From contig NZ_JBGSQX010000116.1 of NCBI RefSeq assembly GCF_041737845.1, forward strand, positions 38,176 through 102,175: a stretch of 64,000 bases of DNA, given 5' to 3'. The notes below the pieces were generated by a model. That model saw only the letters and a list, made by a program, of their open reading frames with translations. It was not told the origin of the DNA and did not search any database. The position numbers were made by a program, and so were the translations under genes. Origin of the DNA: Desulfococcus sp041737845. Lineage in GTDB: Bacteria > Desulfobacterota > Desulfobacteria > Desulfobacterales > Desulfococcaceae. How positions within the stretch are numbered: position 1 is the first letter of the stretch; the number at the start of each line of letters is the position of its first letter. Of the stretch, positions 7,588-17,846 are shown piece by piece.

Positions 7588-10500
7588 TCAAGGGATTTTG
7601 ATGTTGCCGGATTCTTTCAAACTGAGCCCACCGGACACCGTCATCCTTTCCTTGAGCCGCATCTCCTGGATTGCGCAATAGAGCACCGGCACCACCAGCA
7701 TGGTCATGACCTCCAGGATCATGCCGCCGAAGGTGGGGATGGCCATGGGGATCATGATGTCGGAACCGCGACCCCGGGAGGTCAACACCGGGATGAGGGC
7801 CAGGACCGTGGTGGCGGTCGTCATCAGGCAGGGCCGTACCCGCCTGAGGCAGGCGCCAATGGTGGCCTTGCGGATCTCTTGAACGGTTTGGGGCGAAGCG
7901 CCGGCAAAGGTCTGGTTCAGGTAGGTGGCCATGATCACGCCGTCGTCTTCCGCGATGCCGAAAAGGGCCAGGAACCCGACCCAGACGGCCACCGAAAGGT
8001 TGACCGGGTGAACCTGGAAGAGTTCCCGCAGGGAAATGCCGAACACCGAAACGTCGAGAAACCAGGGCTGGGCATACAGCCATATCATGATGAATCCGCC
8101 CGACCAGGCCACGGCCACGCCCGAAAAAATCAGCGCGCTGGTCGTCACCGATTTGAATTCGAGGTAGAGGATGAGAAAAATGATGGCGAGGGCCAGCGGC
8201 AGAATCACCCGGAGCTTGCGGTCGGCCCGGACCTGGTTTTCATAGTTGCCGGTGAAGCCGAAGCTTACACCCGGGGGTAGTTTTATCTCACCGGTCTCGA
8301 TTTTGTCGATAAGATAGGCCCGGGCTTCTTCGACCACATTGGTTTCGGCGAAGCCGGGCTTCTTGTCGAACAGGACGTATCCGACGACAAAGGTGTTTTC
8401 GGTCTTGATGACCTGGGGGCCGGGCACATAACGGATCTCCGCCAGCTGAATCAAAGGGATCTGGGCGCCGTCCTGCGCGGGGACGAGCACCTGGCCGATG
8501 GTATCGATGTGATCCCGCAGCTCCCGCATATACCTTACGCGGACAGGATACCGTTCTCTTCCTTCAACCGTCGTGGTAATCTGTTTGCCGCCGATGGCGG
8601 TTTCAATGACATCCTGCACCCGCTGGAGGTCTATGCCGTATTGGGCGATGGCGCGGCGGTCGATCTCGATTTCGATGTAAGGTTTACCGACAATGCGGTC
8701 GGCGATGACCGACAGCGGATCAATGGATCCCACGTCTCTCAGGTGTTTTTCGATCTGTCTGGCGGCGTTCTCAATGGAGGCCAGGTCCGGGCCGGAGACC
8801 CTTACGCCCATGGCCGCCCTGATCCCGCTGGACAGCATGACGACTCTGGCGGAAATGGGCTGGAGCTTGGGTGCCACCGTTGTCCCGAGAAGGGTCGCCG
8901 CTCTCAGAATTTCCCTCCAGATGTCATCTTCGTTATTAACGCCGGCCCATGCTTCCCTGCCGGCGTTGATCCTCGGATCCAGGGCCGGCCGCCACAATGG
9001 AAACGGATGGCCGCCAGGGTCGGGTATCAACTGACGATGCTCGTCCCTTTCATAGCGGCCGTTGATGTGATAGGGCTTTCCGTCCGGAGCCGAAAGCGGG
9101 CGTCCATCGGGGCTCCGGAAGAAATCTGCCGCATCGGTGGTATATCGAAACCGCAGGATGGCGCCGTTTTCATCTGCCAGGAATCTCGGGTGATATTCGA
9201 TGAGGGTCTCGATCATGGATACGGGGGCCGGGTCCAGGGGGCTTTCGGCGCGGCCCAGCTTGCCCACCACCGTCTTGACCTCGGGGATGGCCTCCACGGC
9301 CCGGTCCTGCCGCTGCAGGATATCCAGCACCTCCCCGATGGACGCATGGGGCATGGTCACCGGCATGTACAGAAAGGCGCCTTCGTCCAGCGGGGGCATG
9401 AACTCCTTGCCGAGGCCGGGAAATTTTCGCGTCAGGTACTCGGATGTCGGGGTTTCGGTAAAGAGCCGGGGCAGCCATCCGAAGACGGCCCCGTATCCCA
9501 GCCAGACAACCACCCCCAGAACCAGACAGGCGGCCGGAAGGGATAGAAAGATGACCTTGTGTTCCAGGCACCACCCCAGGATGCGGTCGTACCAGTGTTG
9601 AAACGCAAGGAAAGCACCCAGGATCAAGCCGATGGCGGCGCCGACGAAAACGAAATTGCGCAACAGGCCTCGGGACACGCCGACAGGCTGCCAGATGTAA
9701 GCCAGCAGCAGGGCCGCACCCATGAAGATGATCGCGGTGTTGATTTCCCCCGCCCATTTTCCGAACGTTGGGGGGAGCCGCAGCGCCACGAGACTCATCC
9801 CGCCGATGAGGGCGATGAAAAGCCCGATTTTCCAGTTCAGGGCAAAGGCAACCACGGCGCCGGCGTAAATTACCCCTTCCCGGAGCAGCCATTTCGGTAT
9901 CCTGAGGTTTCTTCTGCGGACGAAGACGGCATAGGCCAAGGGCGGCAGGACGCAGAGGGCGATCCCCATGGATGCCATCAAGGCAAACGTCTTGGTGAAG
10001 GCAAGGGGCCGGAACAGCTTTCCCTCGGCGGACACCATGGTGAATACCGGCAGAAAGCTGACGATGGTGGTCGACACCGCCGCGACGACCGCCCCGCCCA
10101 CATCCCGGGTGGCCCGCAGCACCAATGCCATCCGGTCCTCTTCCGGGCCTGCCGTTTCGAGATGCCGCAGGATGTTTTCGGTGATGATGATGCCCATGTC
10201 CACGATCGTGCCGACGGCGATGGCGATGCCCGACAGGGAGACGATGTTGGCGTCGACGCCGAAGAGCTTCATCGGGATGAAGCATAACAGAATCACCAGG
10301 GGCAGCATCCCCGAGATGATCAGAGCGGAGCTCAGGTGGCGCATCATGATCAGCACCACGATGATGGTGATCAGCGTTTCCTGGGTGAGGGTCGACTCGA
10401 GGGTCCCCAGGGTTTCCAGAATCAGCCCGGTACGGTCGTAGAAGGGAACAATGTTGAGCCGGCTGACCCTGCCGTCGGGCAGGGTGCGGCTAGGCAGACC

Positions 10501-11526
10501 CAGAGAGATTTCAGCGATCTTTTTTTTGACCCGCTGGATTACTGCGAGGGGGTTTTCCCCGTACCGGACGACGACAACACCGCCCACGGCCTCCGACCCG
10601 TTTTTATCCAGTGCTCCGCGCCTTGACGCCGGTCCCAGGGAGACGCCGGCGACATTTTTCACCAGGATGGGAATGTCATTTTCAAGCCGGATAAAGGCGT
10701 TTTGAATATCCTCGACGGACTTGGCAAAGCCAAGACCGCGGATAACGTACTCGACCTTGTTGACCTCGATGGTTCTGGCGCCCACATCCACGTTCGCCCG
10801 GCGCACCGCATTGACAACCTCCTCCAAGGTGACGTTGCGATATCGCATCCGATCAGGGTCCACGTCGATCTGGTATTCCTGAACAAACCCCCCTACGGAA
10901 GCCACCTCGCTCACGCCCGGCACCGACATCAGGGCATACCGAACGTACCAGTCCTGAACGGTCCGCAATTCATGGAGATCCCAGCCACCGGCCGGCTTCC
11001 CCCCGGAATCCAGGCCCTCCAGCGTATACCAGAACACCTGACCCAGCACGGTGGCATCGGGTCCGAGGGTGGGCTGGACGCGCTCGGGCAACTCGCCCGA
11101 CGGAAGGCTGTTGAGGCGCTCCAGGACCCGGGACCTGGACCAGTAAAAATCGATCTGATCCTCAAAAATCATGTAGACCAGGGAAAAGCCGAACATCGAA
11201 TAGCCGCGGATGGTTTTGACGCCGGGGACGCCCAGGAGGGCGACGGTCAAAGGGTAGGTGATCTGATCCTCAACATCCTGGGGGGACCGGCCGGGCCACT
11301 CGGAAAAAACGATCTGCTGGTTTTCGCCGATGTCCGGAATGGCATCCACGGGAACGGGGTCGCGCCACAGCCCGCCCATCTGCCAGTCAAACGGCGCCAC
11401 CACCAGCCCCCATCCAATGAGGATGACGACCACCAGAAAAACAATCATCCCGTTTTGCAGGCAAAACCGTATCATCCGTTCGATTGGTGACGCGGATCCT
11501 GTCCTGTTGGATGTGCGCTCGGGCAT
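7588..11526 (-). CDS. CusA/CzcA-family heavy-metal RND efflux pump, enlarged
   Basis: The inner-membrane pump of a tripartite metal efflux system, driven by proton import, probably Cu(I)/Ag(I). Family signs are the start (IERMIRFCLQNGMIVFL), PDIGENQQIVFSEWPGRSP, the transmembrane 4 motif GTIVDMGIIITEN (near residue 440), and the C-terminal GIAEDDGVIMATYLNQTF. At 1312 residues it is about 270 longer than CusA. The extra length includes added hydrophobic helices (about residues 545-690) and an inserted periplasmic loop (about 780-860). No outer-membrane factor gene is nearby, and the CusB-like adaptor is 15 kb away on the other strand. The ATG lacks a clear ribosome binding site. The gene is divergent from the 1822-residue surface protein and heads the nosL operon. 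Confidence 0.9.
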   Translation of the reverse strand: MPERTSNRTGSASPIERMIRFCLQNGMIVFLVVVILIGWGLVVAPFDWQMGGLWRDPVPVDAIPDIGENQQIVFSEWPGRSPQDVEDQITYPLTVALLGVPGVKTIRGYSMFGFSLVYMIFEDQIDFYWSRSRVLERLNSLPSGELPERVQPTLGPDATVLGQVFWYTLEGLDSGGKPAGGWDLHELRTVQDWYVRYALMSVPGVSEVASVGGFVQEYQIDVDPDRMRYRNVTLEEVVNAVRRANVDVGARTIEVNKVEYVIRGLGFAKSVEDIQNAFIRLENDIPILVKNVAGVSLGPASRRGALDKNGSEAVGGVVVVRYGENPLAVIQRVKKKIAEISLGLPSRTLPDGRVSRLNIVPFYDRTGLILETLGTLESTLTQETLITIIVVLIMMRHLSSALIISGMLPLVILLCFIPMKLFGVDANIVSLSGIAIAVGTIVDMGIIITENILRHLETAGPEEDRMALVLRATRDVGGAVVAAVSTTIVSFLPVFTMVSAEGKLFRPLAFTKTFALMASMGIALCVLPPLAYAVFVRRRNLRIPKWLLREGVIYAGAVVAFALNWKIGLFIALIGGMSLVALRLPPTFGKWAGEINTAIIFMGAALLLAYIWQPVGVSRGLLRNFVFVGAAIGLILGAFLAFQHWYDRILGWCLEHKVIFLSLPAACLVLGVVVWLGYGAVFGWLPRLFTETPTSEYLTRKFPGLGKEFMPPLDEGAFLYMPVTMPHASIGEVLDILQRQDRAVEAIPEVKTVVGKLGRAESPLDPAPVSMIETLIEYHPRFLADENGAILRFRYTTDAADFFRSPDGRPLSAPDGKPYHINGRYERDEHRQLIPDPGGHPFPLWRPALDPRINAGREAWAGVNNEDDIWREILRAATLLGTTVAPKLQPISARVVMLSSGIRAAMGVRVSGPDLASIENAARQIEKHLRDVGSIDPLSVIADRIVGKPYIEIEIDRRAIAQYGIDLQRVQDVIETAIGGKQITTTVEGRERYPVRVRYMRELRDHIDTIGQVLVPAQDGAQIPLIQLAEIRYVPGPQVIKTENTFVVGYVLFDKKPGFAETNVVEEARAYLIDKIETGEIKLPPGVSFGFTGNYENQVRADRKLRVILPLALAIIFLILYLEFKSVTTSALIFSGVAVAWSGGFIMIWLYAQPWFLDVSVFGISLRELFQVHPVNLSVAVWVGFLALFGIAEDDGVIMATYLNQTFAGASPQTVQEIRKATIGACLRRVRPCLMTTATTVLALIPVLTSRGRGSDIMIPMAIPTFGGMILEVMTMLVVPVLYCAIQEMRLKERMTVSGGLSLKESGNIKIP

Positions 11527-12155
11527 AACACCGGCCGGATTATTTTGATGTCAGTATCTTGAAAACGGCGTGCCGATCCAGATTGCTGGTGAAAAAGATA
11601 TCCATATCGAATGATTAACGCGGCAACCATGTCTTGACTGACATCCAGTCGCCACGGAACGGCCTAACCGGGGAGCGATTCCTGCATACCCTGATTCTCA
11701 TCAAAAAGCAATTTCCAAAAAAATATTGCGGGTCAGTTAATAATGTCAGGTTTTTCTCCCCCCAAAAACAGGGAAACCCTGATTTATTCCGTTTGGCTTT
11801 TGTTTTACGTTGCGTCTACTGGAAATGTTAAATTTTCCCCATGAGCATCGGGAATATTACCTTCTTCCCCCGAGTCTGCTGACAGCGCCTGCATGCCTTG
11901 AGCGGTAGGGTTTGACATAAGCAGGACGGTCTCTATTCTCAGCGCTGTCCAGCGGCTCCTGTGCACTATTTGCCGATCAACGGAACCTGTGGACGAATCA
12001 ACATCCCGCGCGGTGGTGAGCGATTAATTCCTGTTGATCTCTCATAATCAACTGATTCCAGCCTGTCTCGGCGGAGAGATCCATGGCGGCCTCTGCTGAT
12101 GCTCTTTGTGATCTTACCGTTCCCAAAACAATAGATGAAACCATAAGGAGGCAGA
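11527..12155. other. Divergent intergenic region between the RND pump and the surface-protein genes
   Basis: Its 629 bases hold no convincing gene. The content is less GC-rich than either flank, and it must carry promoters for both directions. One good sigma70-type promoter is visible for the plus strand (11912-11939). I found no clear CsoR-, CueR- or CopR-type operator by eye. Confidence 0.6.
11912..11939 (+). promoter_or_regulatory. Sigma70-type promoter for the surface-protein/multicopper cluster
   Basis: TTGACA at 11912-11917 and TATTCT at 11934-11939 are separated by 16 bases. Transcription from here would leave an untranslated leader of about 210 bases before the ATG at 12156, which has a strong AAGGAG site at 12145-12150. 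Confidence 0.55.
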
Positions 12156-15100
12156 ATGATGCAAAGTTACTTCGATTCAATTCCAAAGGTACGGATCGGT
12201 AGCTGGGTGTTGCTCACCCTGGTTATCGGCGCATTTTTAGGTGCGAATGCCCTGGCGGCGGTCAATCTGACAGTCAACGGGGTCAACAAGGACGGCACGA
12301 CCACAGCCCTGTCGGAATACCGCTGGCTGATCGAGGAGGACCAGACCTATCACGTCCAGCGAAACGCCAGCGGCCAGGTTCAGACCGATGCGGCCGGCAA
12401 CCCGATTCTCGACCCCAACTGGCGGGTGGGCGACCCCCTGAAGAACACCCTGTCGGTGAGCTTCCACCGCAGTTACATGCCGGTAGTGGCCAAGGGATCG
12501 GTTCCGCTGGATACAGCGAACCCTCGAGAGACGGCGCTGGCCTCCCTCGATTTGGATTCCGACAAGAACTACCATGTGTCCGTGATTCCCAAAGAAGCGG
12601 GAACTTATTCCATCGGCGGTGCGGCCGTTGAGTTCGACGCCGCGGGCAATGCCAGCGCCACCGTCTACCTTAACGAAAACCCCATCCCCACGGCACAGAT
12701 CACCATCTTTGTTTTCGAGGACACGCTACCCATCAACAACGCCCCGGATGCCACGGAGCAAGGGCTTGCGGGCTTCTCGATCCTGCTTGAAGACGCCTGC
12801 GGGAAATACGGCGCCTGCGCCGGTGCTCAGTCCAAGGACGCCTTCGGAAACAATCTGGGCACCGAGTACCTCAGTACCTGCGACGCCTTCGGACAGCCGG
12901 ACGGCGACCCCAACACGAACTTCGGGTGCCTTGACGCCGACGGCAACCCCATCATCAGCGGATCCCACCCGCTCGTCACCGGTCCGGACGGCACGATCAC
13001 CATCAAGAACCTGGCGCCCGGCAAGTACGGTGTCCAGGCCGTGCCGCCTGTGGGCAGCGGATACCAGCAGACCGCCACCATCGAGGGCAAGAAGGTCATC
13101 GACGCCTGGGTCAAGGCCAACGAGCCGCCTTTTTTCGCGGAATTCGGCCCGCCGGGATATCATGCCTTTATTGGCTTTGTTAAAGAATTCAACAAGATCC
13201 CATCAGCCAACGGAAGCAGCGCCACCATCTCCGGCCAGGTCACCAATCTGCACATCTCCCGGCCGCCGGGCAGCGCCTTTTACAGCGGCGCCCCCTTCAC
13301 CCACACCACCCCATGGATCGGCCTCAACAACAACGCGGGGCTGGCCGGCGCATCCGAGGGCATCTATGTGGCCCGAACGGACGGCGGCAGTTTTGACATC
13401 CCGGCCGTTCCCCCGGGCGATTATCAATTGGTCGTCTTTGACGACAACATGGACCTCATTTTCGGCTTCCACGGCATCACGGTAAAGGCCGACGGTACCT
13501 GCAACACCGTCGACGGAGACTGCGACCTGGGAGACGTTCCGGTTTTTCAATGGTTCACCCGGCTGGAGCACGAGGTCTTCCTGGATACCAATGAAAACGG
13601 GGTTCGCGACGCCAACGAATTGACCCCGATCCCGGAGCAGGCCGTCAACCTGCGCTGGCGAGACGGCACTGTCTACCAGTCCTTCCCCACCGACAGCGAG
13701 GGCTTCGTGCCCTTTGACGAGGTTTTTCCGTTCTTCTCCTGGCTCGTTGCCGAGGTGGACTTTTTACGGTTCAAGGCCACCGGCGTCACGGTCACGGTGG
13801 ATGACGGCGGTCCCATCCCCTTCGGTGATCCGTCGACATTCGGCAGCCAGCTCAACCCGCAGCCCCAGGGAAATCCCCCTGATCAGGACATCGGTGTGAC
13901 CACGGCAACGAACCGGACCGAGGAAGGGCCGGTGCTGACGCAGGGATTCCAGGGCTTTTTAGGACAGACCAGCGTCATGCAGTGGGGCAAGACATCCTAT
14001 GGCCGCGGCGAGAACGGCGGCATCTCGGGCGTGGTCTACTATGCGGTCACCCGGGCCGAGGACGACCCCGCCAAGGCCGCGGTCGAGTTGTGGGAGCCCG
14101 GCATCCCGAGGGTGCAGGTCACCCTGTATGAAGACAAGGTCATCAACGCCACCGGATTGCCGGGATCGGACCAGATTCCCGATGATCGCAACAACAACGG
14201 CCTCAACTATGCCGATATCGACAACTATCCCTTCAACTGGAACCCGAGCTTGTGCGGCGATACCTGTACCGGCATGGGTCCGGAAGACGTCAACCGAAGC
14301 GGAAACACCACCAATTTCAATTTCGGCGACGCCATCATGATCACCACCACCGACAGCTGGGACGACAACCTGCCCAGCAACTGCCAGTACGGCGCCAACG
14401 CCTCAGTTCCCGGTGAAGCCCCCTTCGAGTTCCGGGGCGTGCGCACCGACTGTTACGACGGCATCCGCAACTTCAATCAGGTGCGGCCCGGGGTTTTCGA
14501 CGGCGGCTACGCCTTCACCGAATACTTTATCAACCCCAACAACGGGAATGTTCTGCCGCCATGGAACCCCAACGGCGTGGCGACCCCCCTTCCCGAGGGC
14601 TTGTACATCGTGGAGGCCAGTCCGCCTCCGGCCTACGAGATCGCCATGCAGGAGGACCGAAACGTGGATTTCGGCGAAAGCTATATCCCGAGCCCGGGGC
14701 TGCTGCCCCCGCCCTGCGTGGGTGGCCCCCATGAGGTGCCGGCCGAGCTGACGCTCTTCCCCGGCGTACCGGTGGGCTCCAACTTCGGCGGCACGACCCA
14801 GCCCCTCTGCGACCGCAAGCTGGTGACCCTCAGCACCGGCGCCAATGCGGCGGCGGACTTCAACTTCTTCACGGAAGTGCCGGTTGCGGGCCACATCATC
14901 GGCTTCATCCTGGACGACACCGCCAACGAATTCGATCCGGCCGCGCCCACGTTCGGCGAGAAGTTCGCACCCCCCTTCCTGCCGGTATCCATCCAGGACT
15001 GGCAGGGGCGGGAGATCTCGCGGACCTACTCCGACGAGTACGGGGTCTACAACGCGCTGGTGCCCTCCACCTACACGGCGAACCTGCCGCAGCCCAGCGG

Positions 15101-17624
15101 TATGTCCCCCAACATGCTGACCACCTGCATGAACCACCCGACCCTGGCGGACGGGACCGAGGATCCGCTCTTCAACCCGCAGTACAGCACGTTCTGCTAC
15201 ACCTTCCAGTACATGCCCGGGTCCACGACCTACCTGGATACGCCGGTGGTGCCCACGGCGGCTTTCGCCGGACCCGGCCAGTACCCGCTGGACTGCGAGT
15301 TCCCGGACGCGACGCCCAGAATCCGACGGGTCACTGTTGGCGGCAACGGGGTGGGCGGCGGGCCGTACATTGCCTTGAATTCTAATGGAACGATCAGGGC
15401 GGGGCAATCGATCACGATCCAGTCCATGGGCCAGGTTTCCGTTCCGAATCCCGAGTATGAAGGCGTGGGCGGAACAACGCCTCCCACCATCTCGCGCAAC
15501 TACGGCTTCGGCGGGCAGCGGGGCACCGTGACGTTAGGTGGGGTGCCGCTGACGAACATCACCACCTGGAATAATGGAAGAATCGTGGCGGCCCTGACTC
15601 CCGCGCAACTGAACGCGCTCGCCGTCGGCGGACATCCGTTGGTGGTAACCCGCGCCACCGGCGTCTCCACCATCATGGGCATGACGGTCCAGAAGGGCCT
15701 CCGGGCCGGTGCGAGCGTCAGAACTGTCTCTCCCGGCCCCGTTGACGCCCAGGGAAACGGACCGATCCAGCGGGCCATCGACCAGGCCGGCATCAACGAT
15801 CTCATCCTGGTAAGACCCGGCAACTACAACGAGATGGTGATCATGTGGAAGCCCGTCCAGCTTCAGGGCTGGGGGGCTGGAGACACCCTCATCAACGCCA
15901 TTAACCAGCCGGCCGAGAAACTGCAGGCATGGCGGGAGAAGCTTGAACAACTGGTGACCAACGGCGATGTCGACCTGCTGCCCGGGCAGGAGGTCGCTTT
16001 CGGCGGCATTGAACCCGGGACGCTCTTTACCGAGGAGGGCGCCGGGGTGCTGGTGCTGGCCAAGGCATCCGGTCCCAGAGCCTTTAACAGGAATCAGGCA
16101 GGCGTCCAGGTCAACCGGGGGGCCCGAATCTCCGGCTTCACCATCAAGGGCGCCTCGACCGGCGGCGGCATCGTCGTCAGCGGGTATGGTGATTTCATAG
16201 ACATCGCCAACAACGTGGTCAAGAACAACAGCGGCTTTTTCGGCGGCGGCGTCCGTGTGGGCCACCCCGAGATGATCAACCCGCTGGCCGAGAATTACCA
16301 GGATGCCGACAATGACAACGTCCGCATCTTCAACAACCAGATCAGCCAGAACGGCGGCCAGGGCGGGGCCGGAGGCGGCGTGTCGCTCTGCACCGGGTCC
16401 GACAACTATGAAGTCACCAAGAACTGGATCTGCGGCAACTTCTCCCTCAGGGACGGCGGCGGCATCGGCCACCTGGGGCTGAGCAACAACGGCCTCATCG
16501 CCAACAACAAGGTTCTCTTCAACGAAAACTTCAACCAGGGCCAGACCTTCAACGGCGGCGGCATCTTCATCGGCGGCCTGGCGCCGTTCGGGACCGATAC
16601 CCTGACCCAGGGTTCCGGCCGGGTGACGGTGAACGCCAACCTGATCCTGGGCAACGCGGCCGGCGCCGGTGACGGCGGCGGCATCCGCACCAGCCAGGTC
16701 AACGGCCAGGATGTGCAGGCTTCCGGAGCCAACGAGAACGGGTGGCATCTGATCGACATCGCCAACAACATGATCATCAACAACGTGGCCGGGCTGGCCG
16801 GCGGCGGCATCTCGCTGGGAGGCGACACCGCCCGGGTGCGGATCATGCACAACACCGTGGCCAATAACGACAGCACGGCGACTGCTGCCGGGGCCTTCTC
16901 CCCCAGCAGCCCCAACCAGTCCAGCCCGCAGCCGGCAGGCATCGTTGCCCGGGCCCACAGTGCCGGGCTGAGCACCCTGCTCGCCACCATAGGCTGCACC
17001 AGCCAGTTCTGCGACCCGGAGAACCCCAACCCGTTCCTGCTGGACAACGTCATCTGGCACAACCGGTCGTTCTACTTCAAGATCGACCCCAGCCAGATCC
17101 CGGCGACCACGGGGCTGGTGCCCGATGTGGGTGCCGGCGGCGCAGCCCCGGTCTACGACGACCTGGGGGTGCTGGGGACGCTGACGGCGCAGTATTTAGA
17201 TCCGCGCTGGAGCATCCTCACCGACAGATCTGAGGACGCGGGCCACACCTATGTGGCCAACAACCAGGATACGGCAAGCGGCGCCAACCCGGCGTTCGTG
17301 AACGAATACTTCAACGGCGGACGCGGCACCACCGTGGTGCCGGGCGAGCCCACCACCGCGATCGGCGTGCCGGCGGCCTTCGACGAAGGCGGCAACTTCA
17401 TCCGGGTGCGCTTCGGGCCGCTGACCCTGTGCGACGATCCGAACCCGAACAACAACGATCCGGGTACCTGCGCGGATTACCATATCGGCATCGCCTCAAC
17501 GGCTTTGAACGCGGGGTTTGCGTCAGGCGCCGTGATCCTTGGAACGGATTTCGACGGTGATCCCCGGCCCATCGGCCCGGGTGTCGATATCGGGGCCGAT
17601 GAAAATCTGTTCGGCGGATTTTAG
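12156..17624 (+). CDS. Giant secreted multidomain protein with parallel beta-helix
   Basis: A 1822-residue surface or extracellular protein with a signal segment (about 18-35, ending ANALA). Domains in order: repeated beta-sandwich modules of the CarboxypepD_reg/SdrD B type, for example LEHEVFLDTNENGVRDANEL near residue 470 and GHIIGFILDDTANEF near 910; an IPT/TIG-like module (about 1050-1180); then a right-handed parallel beta-helix (about 1190-1600) with rungs such as NNVVKNNSGFFGGGVRVG and many NxGGG turns. It ends DIGADENLFGGF, a C-terminus common in pectin-lyase-fold proteins. Many paired cysteines are present in the N-terminal half. A strong AAGGAG precedes the first of two consecutive ATGs. 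It leads the cluster with three cupredoxin proteins, so a scaffold or substrate-binding role for an extracellular copper oxidase is plausible. A carbohydrate-active role cannot be excluded. Confidence 0.85.
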   Translation: MMQSYFDSIPKVRIGSWVLLTLVIGAFLGANALAAVNLTVNGVNKDGTTTALSEYRWLIEEDQTYHVQRNASGQVQTDAAGNPILDPNWRVGDPLKNTLSVSFHRSYMPVVAKGSVPLDTANPRETALASLDLDSDKNYHVSVIPKEAGTYSIGGAAVEFDAAGNASATVYLNENPIPTAQITIFVFEDTLPINNAPDATEQGLAGFSILLEDACGKYGACAGAQSKDAFGNNLGTEYLSTCDAFGQPDGDPNTNFGCLDADGNPIISGSHPLVTGPDGTITIKNLAPGKYGVQAVPPVGSGYQQTATIEGKKVIDAWVKANEPPFFAEFGPPGYHAFIGFVKEFNKIPSANGSSATISGQVTNLHISRPPGSAFYSGAPFTHTTPWIGLNNNAGLAGASEGIYVARTDGGSFDIPAVPPGDYQLVVFDDNMDLIFGFHGITVKADGTCNTVDGDCDLGDVPVFQWFTRLEHEVFLDTNENGVRDANELTPIPEQAVNLRWRDGTVYQSFPTDSEGFVPFDEVFPFFSWLVAEVDFLRFKATGVTVTVDDGGPIPFGDPSTFGSQLNPQPQGNPPDQDIGVTTATNRTEEGPVLTQGFQGFLGQTSVMQWGKTSYGRGENGGISGVVYYAVTRAEDDPAKAAVELWEPGIPRVQVTLYEDKVINATGLPGSDQIPDDRNNNGLNYADIDNYPFNWNPSLCGDTCTGMGPEDVNRSGNTTNFNFGDAIMITTTDSWDDNLPSNCQYGANASVPGEAPFEFRGVRTDCYDGIRNFNQVRPGVFDGGYAFTEYFINPNNGNVLPPWNPNGVATPLPEGLYIVEASPPPAYEIAMQEDRNVDFGESYIPSPGLLPPPCVGGPHEVPAELTLFPGVPVGSNFGGTTQPLCDRKLVTLSTGANAAADFNFFTEVPVAGHIIGFILDDTANEFDPAAPTFGEKFAPPFLPVSIQDWQGREISRTYSDEYGVYNALVPSTYTANLPQPSGMSPNMLTTCMNHPTLADGTEDPLFNPQYSTFCYTFQYMPGSTTYLDTPVVPTAAFAGPGQYPLDCEFPDATPRIRRVTVGGNGVGGGPYIALNSNGTIRAGQSITIQSMGQVSVPNPEYEGVGGTTPPTISRNYGFGGQRGTVTLGGVPLTNITTWNNGRIVAALTPAQLNALAVGGHPLVVTRATGVSTIMGMTVQKGLRAGASVRTVSPGPVDAQGNGPIQRAIDQAGINDLILVRPGNYNEMVIMWKPVQLQGWGAGDTLINAINQPAEKLQAWREKLEQLVTNGDVDLLPGQEVAFGGIEPGTLFTEEGAGVLVLAKASGPRAFNRNQAGVQVNRGARISGFTIKGASTGGGIVVSGYGDFIDIANNVVKNNSGFFGGGVRVGHPEMINPLAENYQDADNDNVRIFNNQISQNGGQGGAGGGVSLCTGSDNYEVTKNWICGNFSLRDGGGIGHLGLSNNGLIANNKVLFNENFNQGQTFNGGGIFIGGLAPFGTDTLTQGSGRVTVNANLILGNAAGAGDGGGIRTSQVNGQDVQASGANENGWHLIDIANNMIINNVAGLAGGGISLGGDTARVRIMHNTVANNDSTATAAGAFSPSSPNQSSPQPAGIVARAHSAGLSTLLATIGCTSQFCDPENPNPFLLDNVIWHNRSFYFKIDPSQIPATTGLVPDVGAGGAAPVYDDLGVLGTLTAQYLDPRWSILTDRSEDAGHTYVANNQDTASGANPAFVNEYFNGGRGTTVVPGEPTTAIGVPAAFDEGGNFIRVRFGPLTLCDDPNPNNNDPGTCADYHIGIASTALNAGFASGAVILGTDFDGDPRPIGPGVDIGADENLFGGF

Positions 17625-17650
17625 CCATGGATTTAAAGAGATAGACCATC

Positions 17651-17677
17651 CCCGCCGGCTGGCGAACCACCGGCGGG
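17651..17677 (+). terminator. Hairpin after the giant surface-protein gene
   Basis: CCCGCCGG (17651-17658) pairs with CCGGCGGG (17670-17677) 26 bases after the stop codon. No U-tract follows, so it may act in RNA processing or partial termination and not as a full terminator. Confidence 0.4.
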
Positions 17678-17698
17678 CCCAACTTGGTATCCCCGCAG

Positions 17699-17724
17699 CC
17701 CTGCCTGTATCAAGACAGGCAGGG
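17699..17724. repeat. Second perfect inverted repeat in the 12156/17847 intergenic space
   Basis: CCCTGCCTGT (17699-17708) and ACAGGCAGGG (17715-17724) form a perfect ten-base-pair stem with a six-base loop. Together with the preceding hairpin it separates the giant gene from the cupredoxin genes and may lower read-through or protect the downstream mRNA 5' end. Confidence 0.5.
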
Positions 17725-17846
17725 CAGGACGGTAAAGATATTCAAAAGATTCAACTCAGGACGAAGTTTTCCGCAGACCGCCACGGATATGGACATACCA
17801 AGATCACATCCCGGTAAACTCCGTCCAAAACGAAAGGGGTGTCACC

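Noticed and set aside
15534..17060. Minus-strand open frame within the giant surface-protein gene
   Set aside because: Val/Ala/Gly-rich shadow of the beta-helix coding region.
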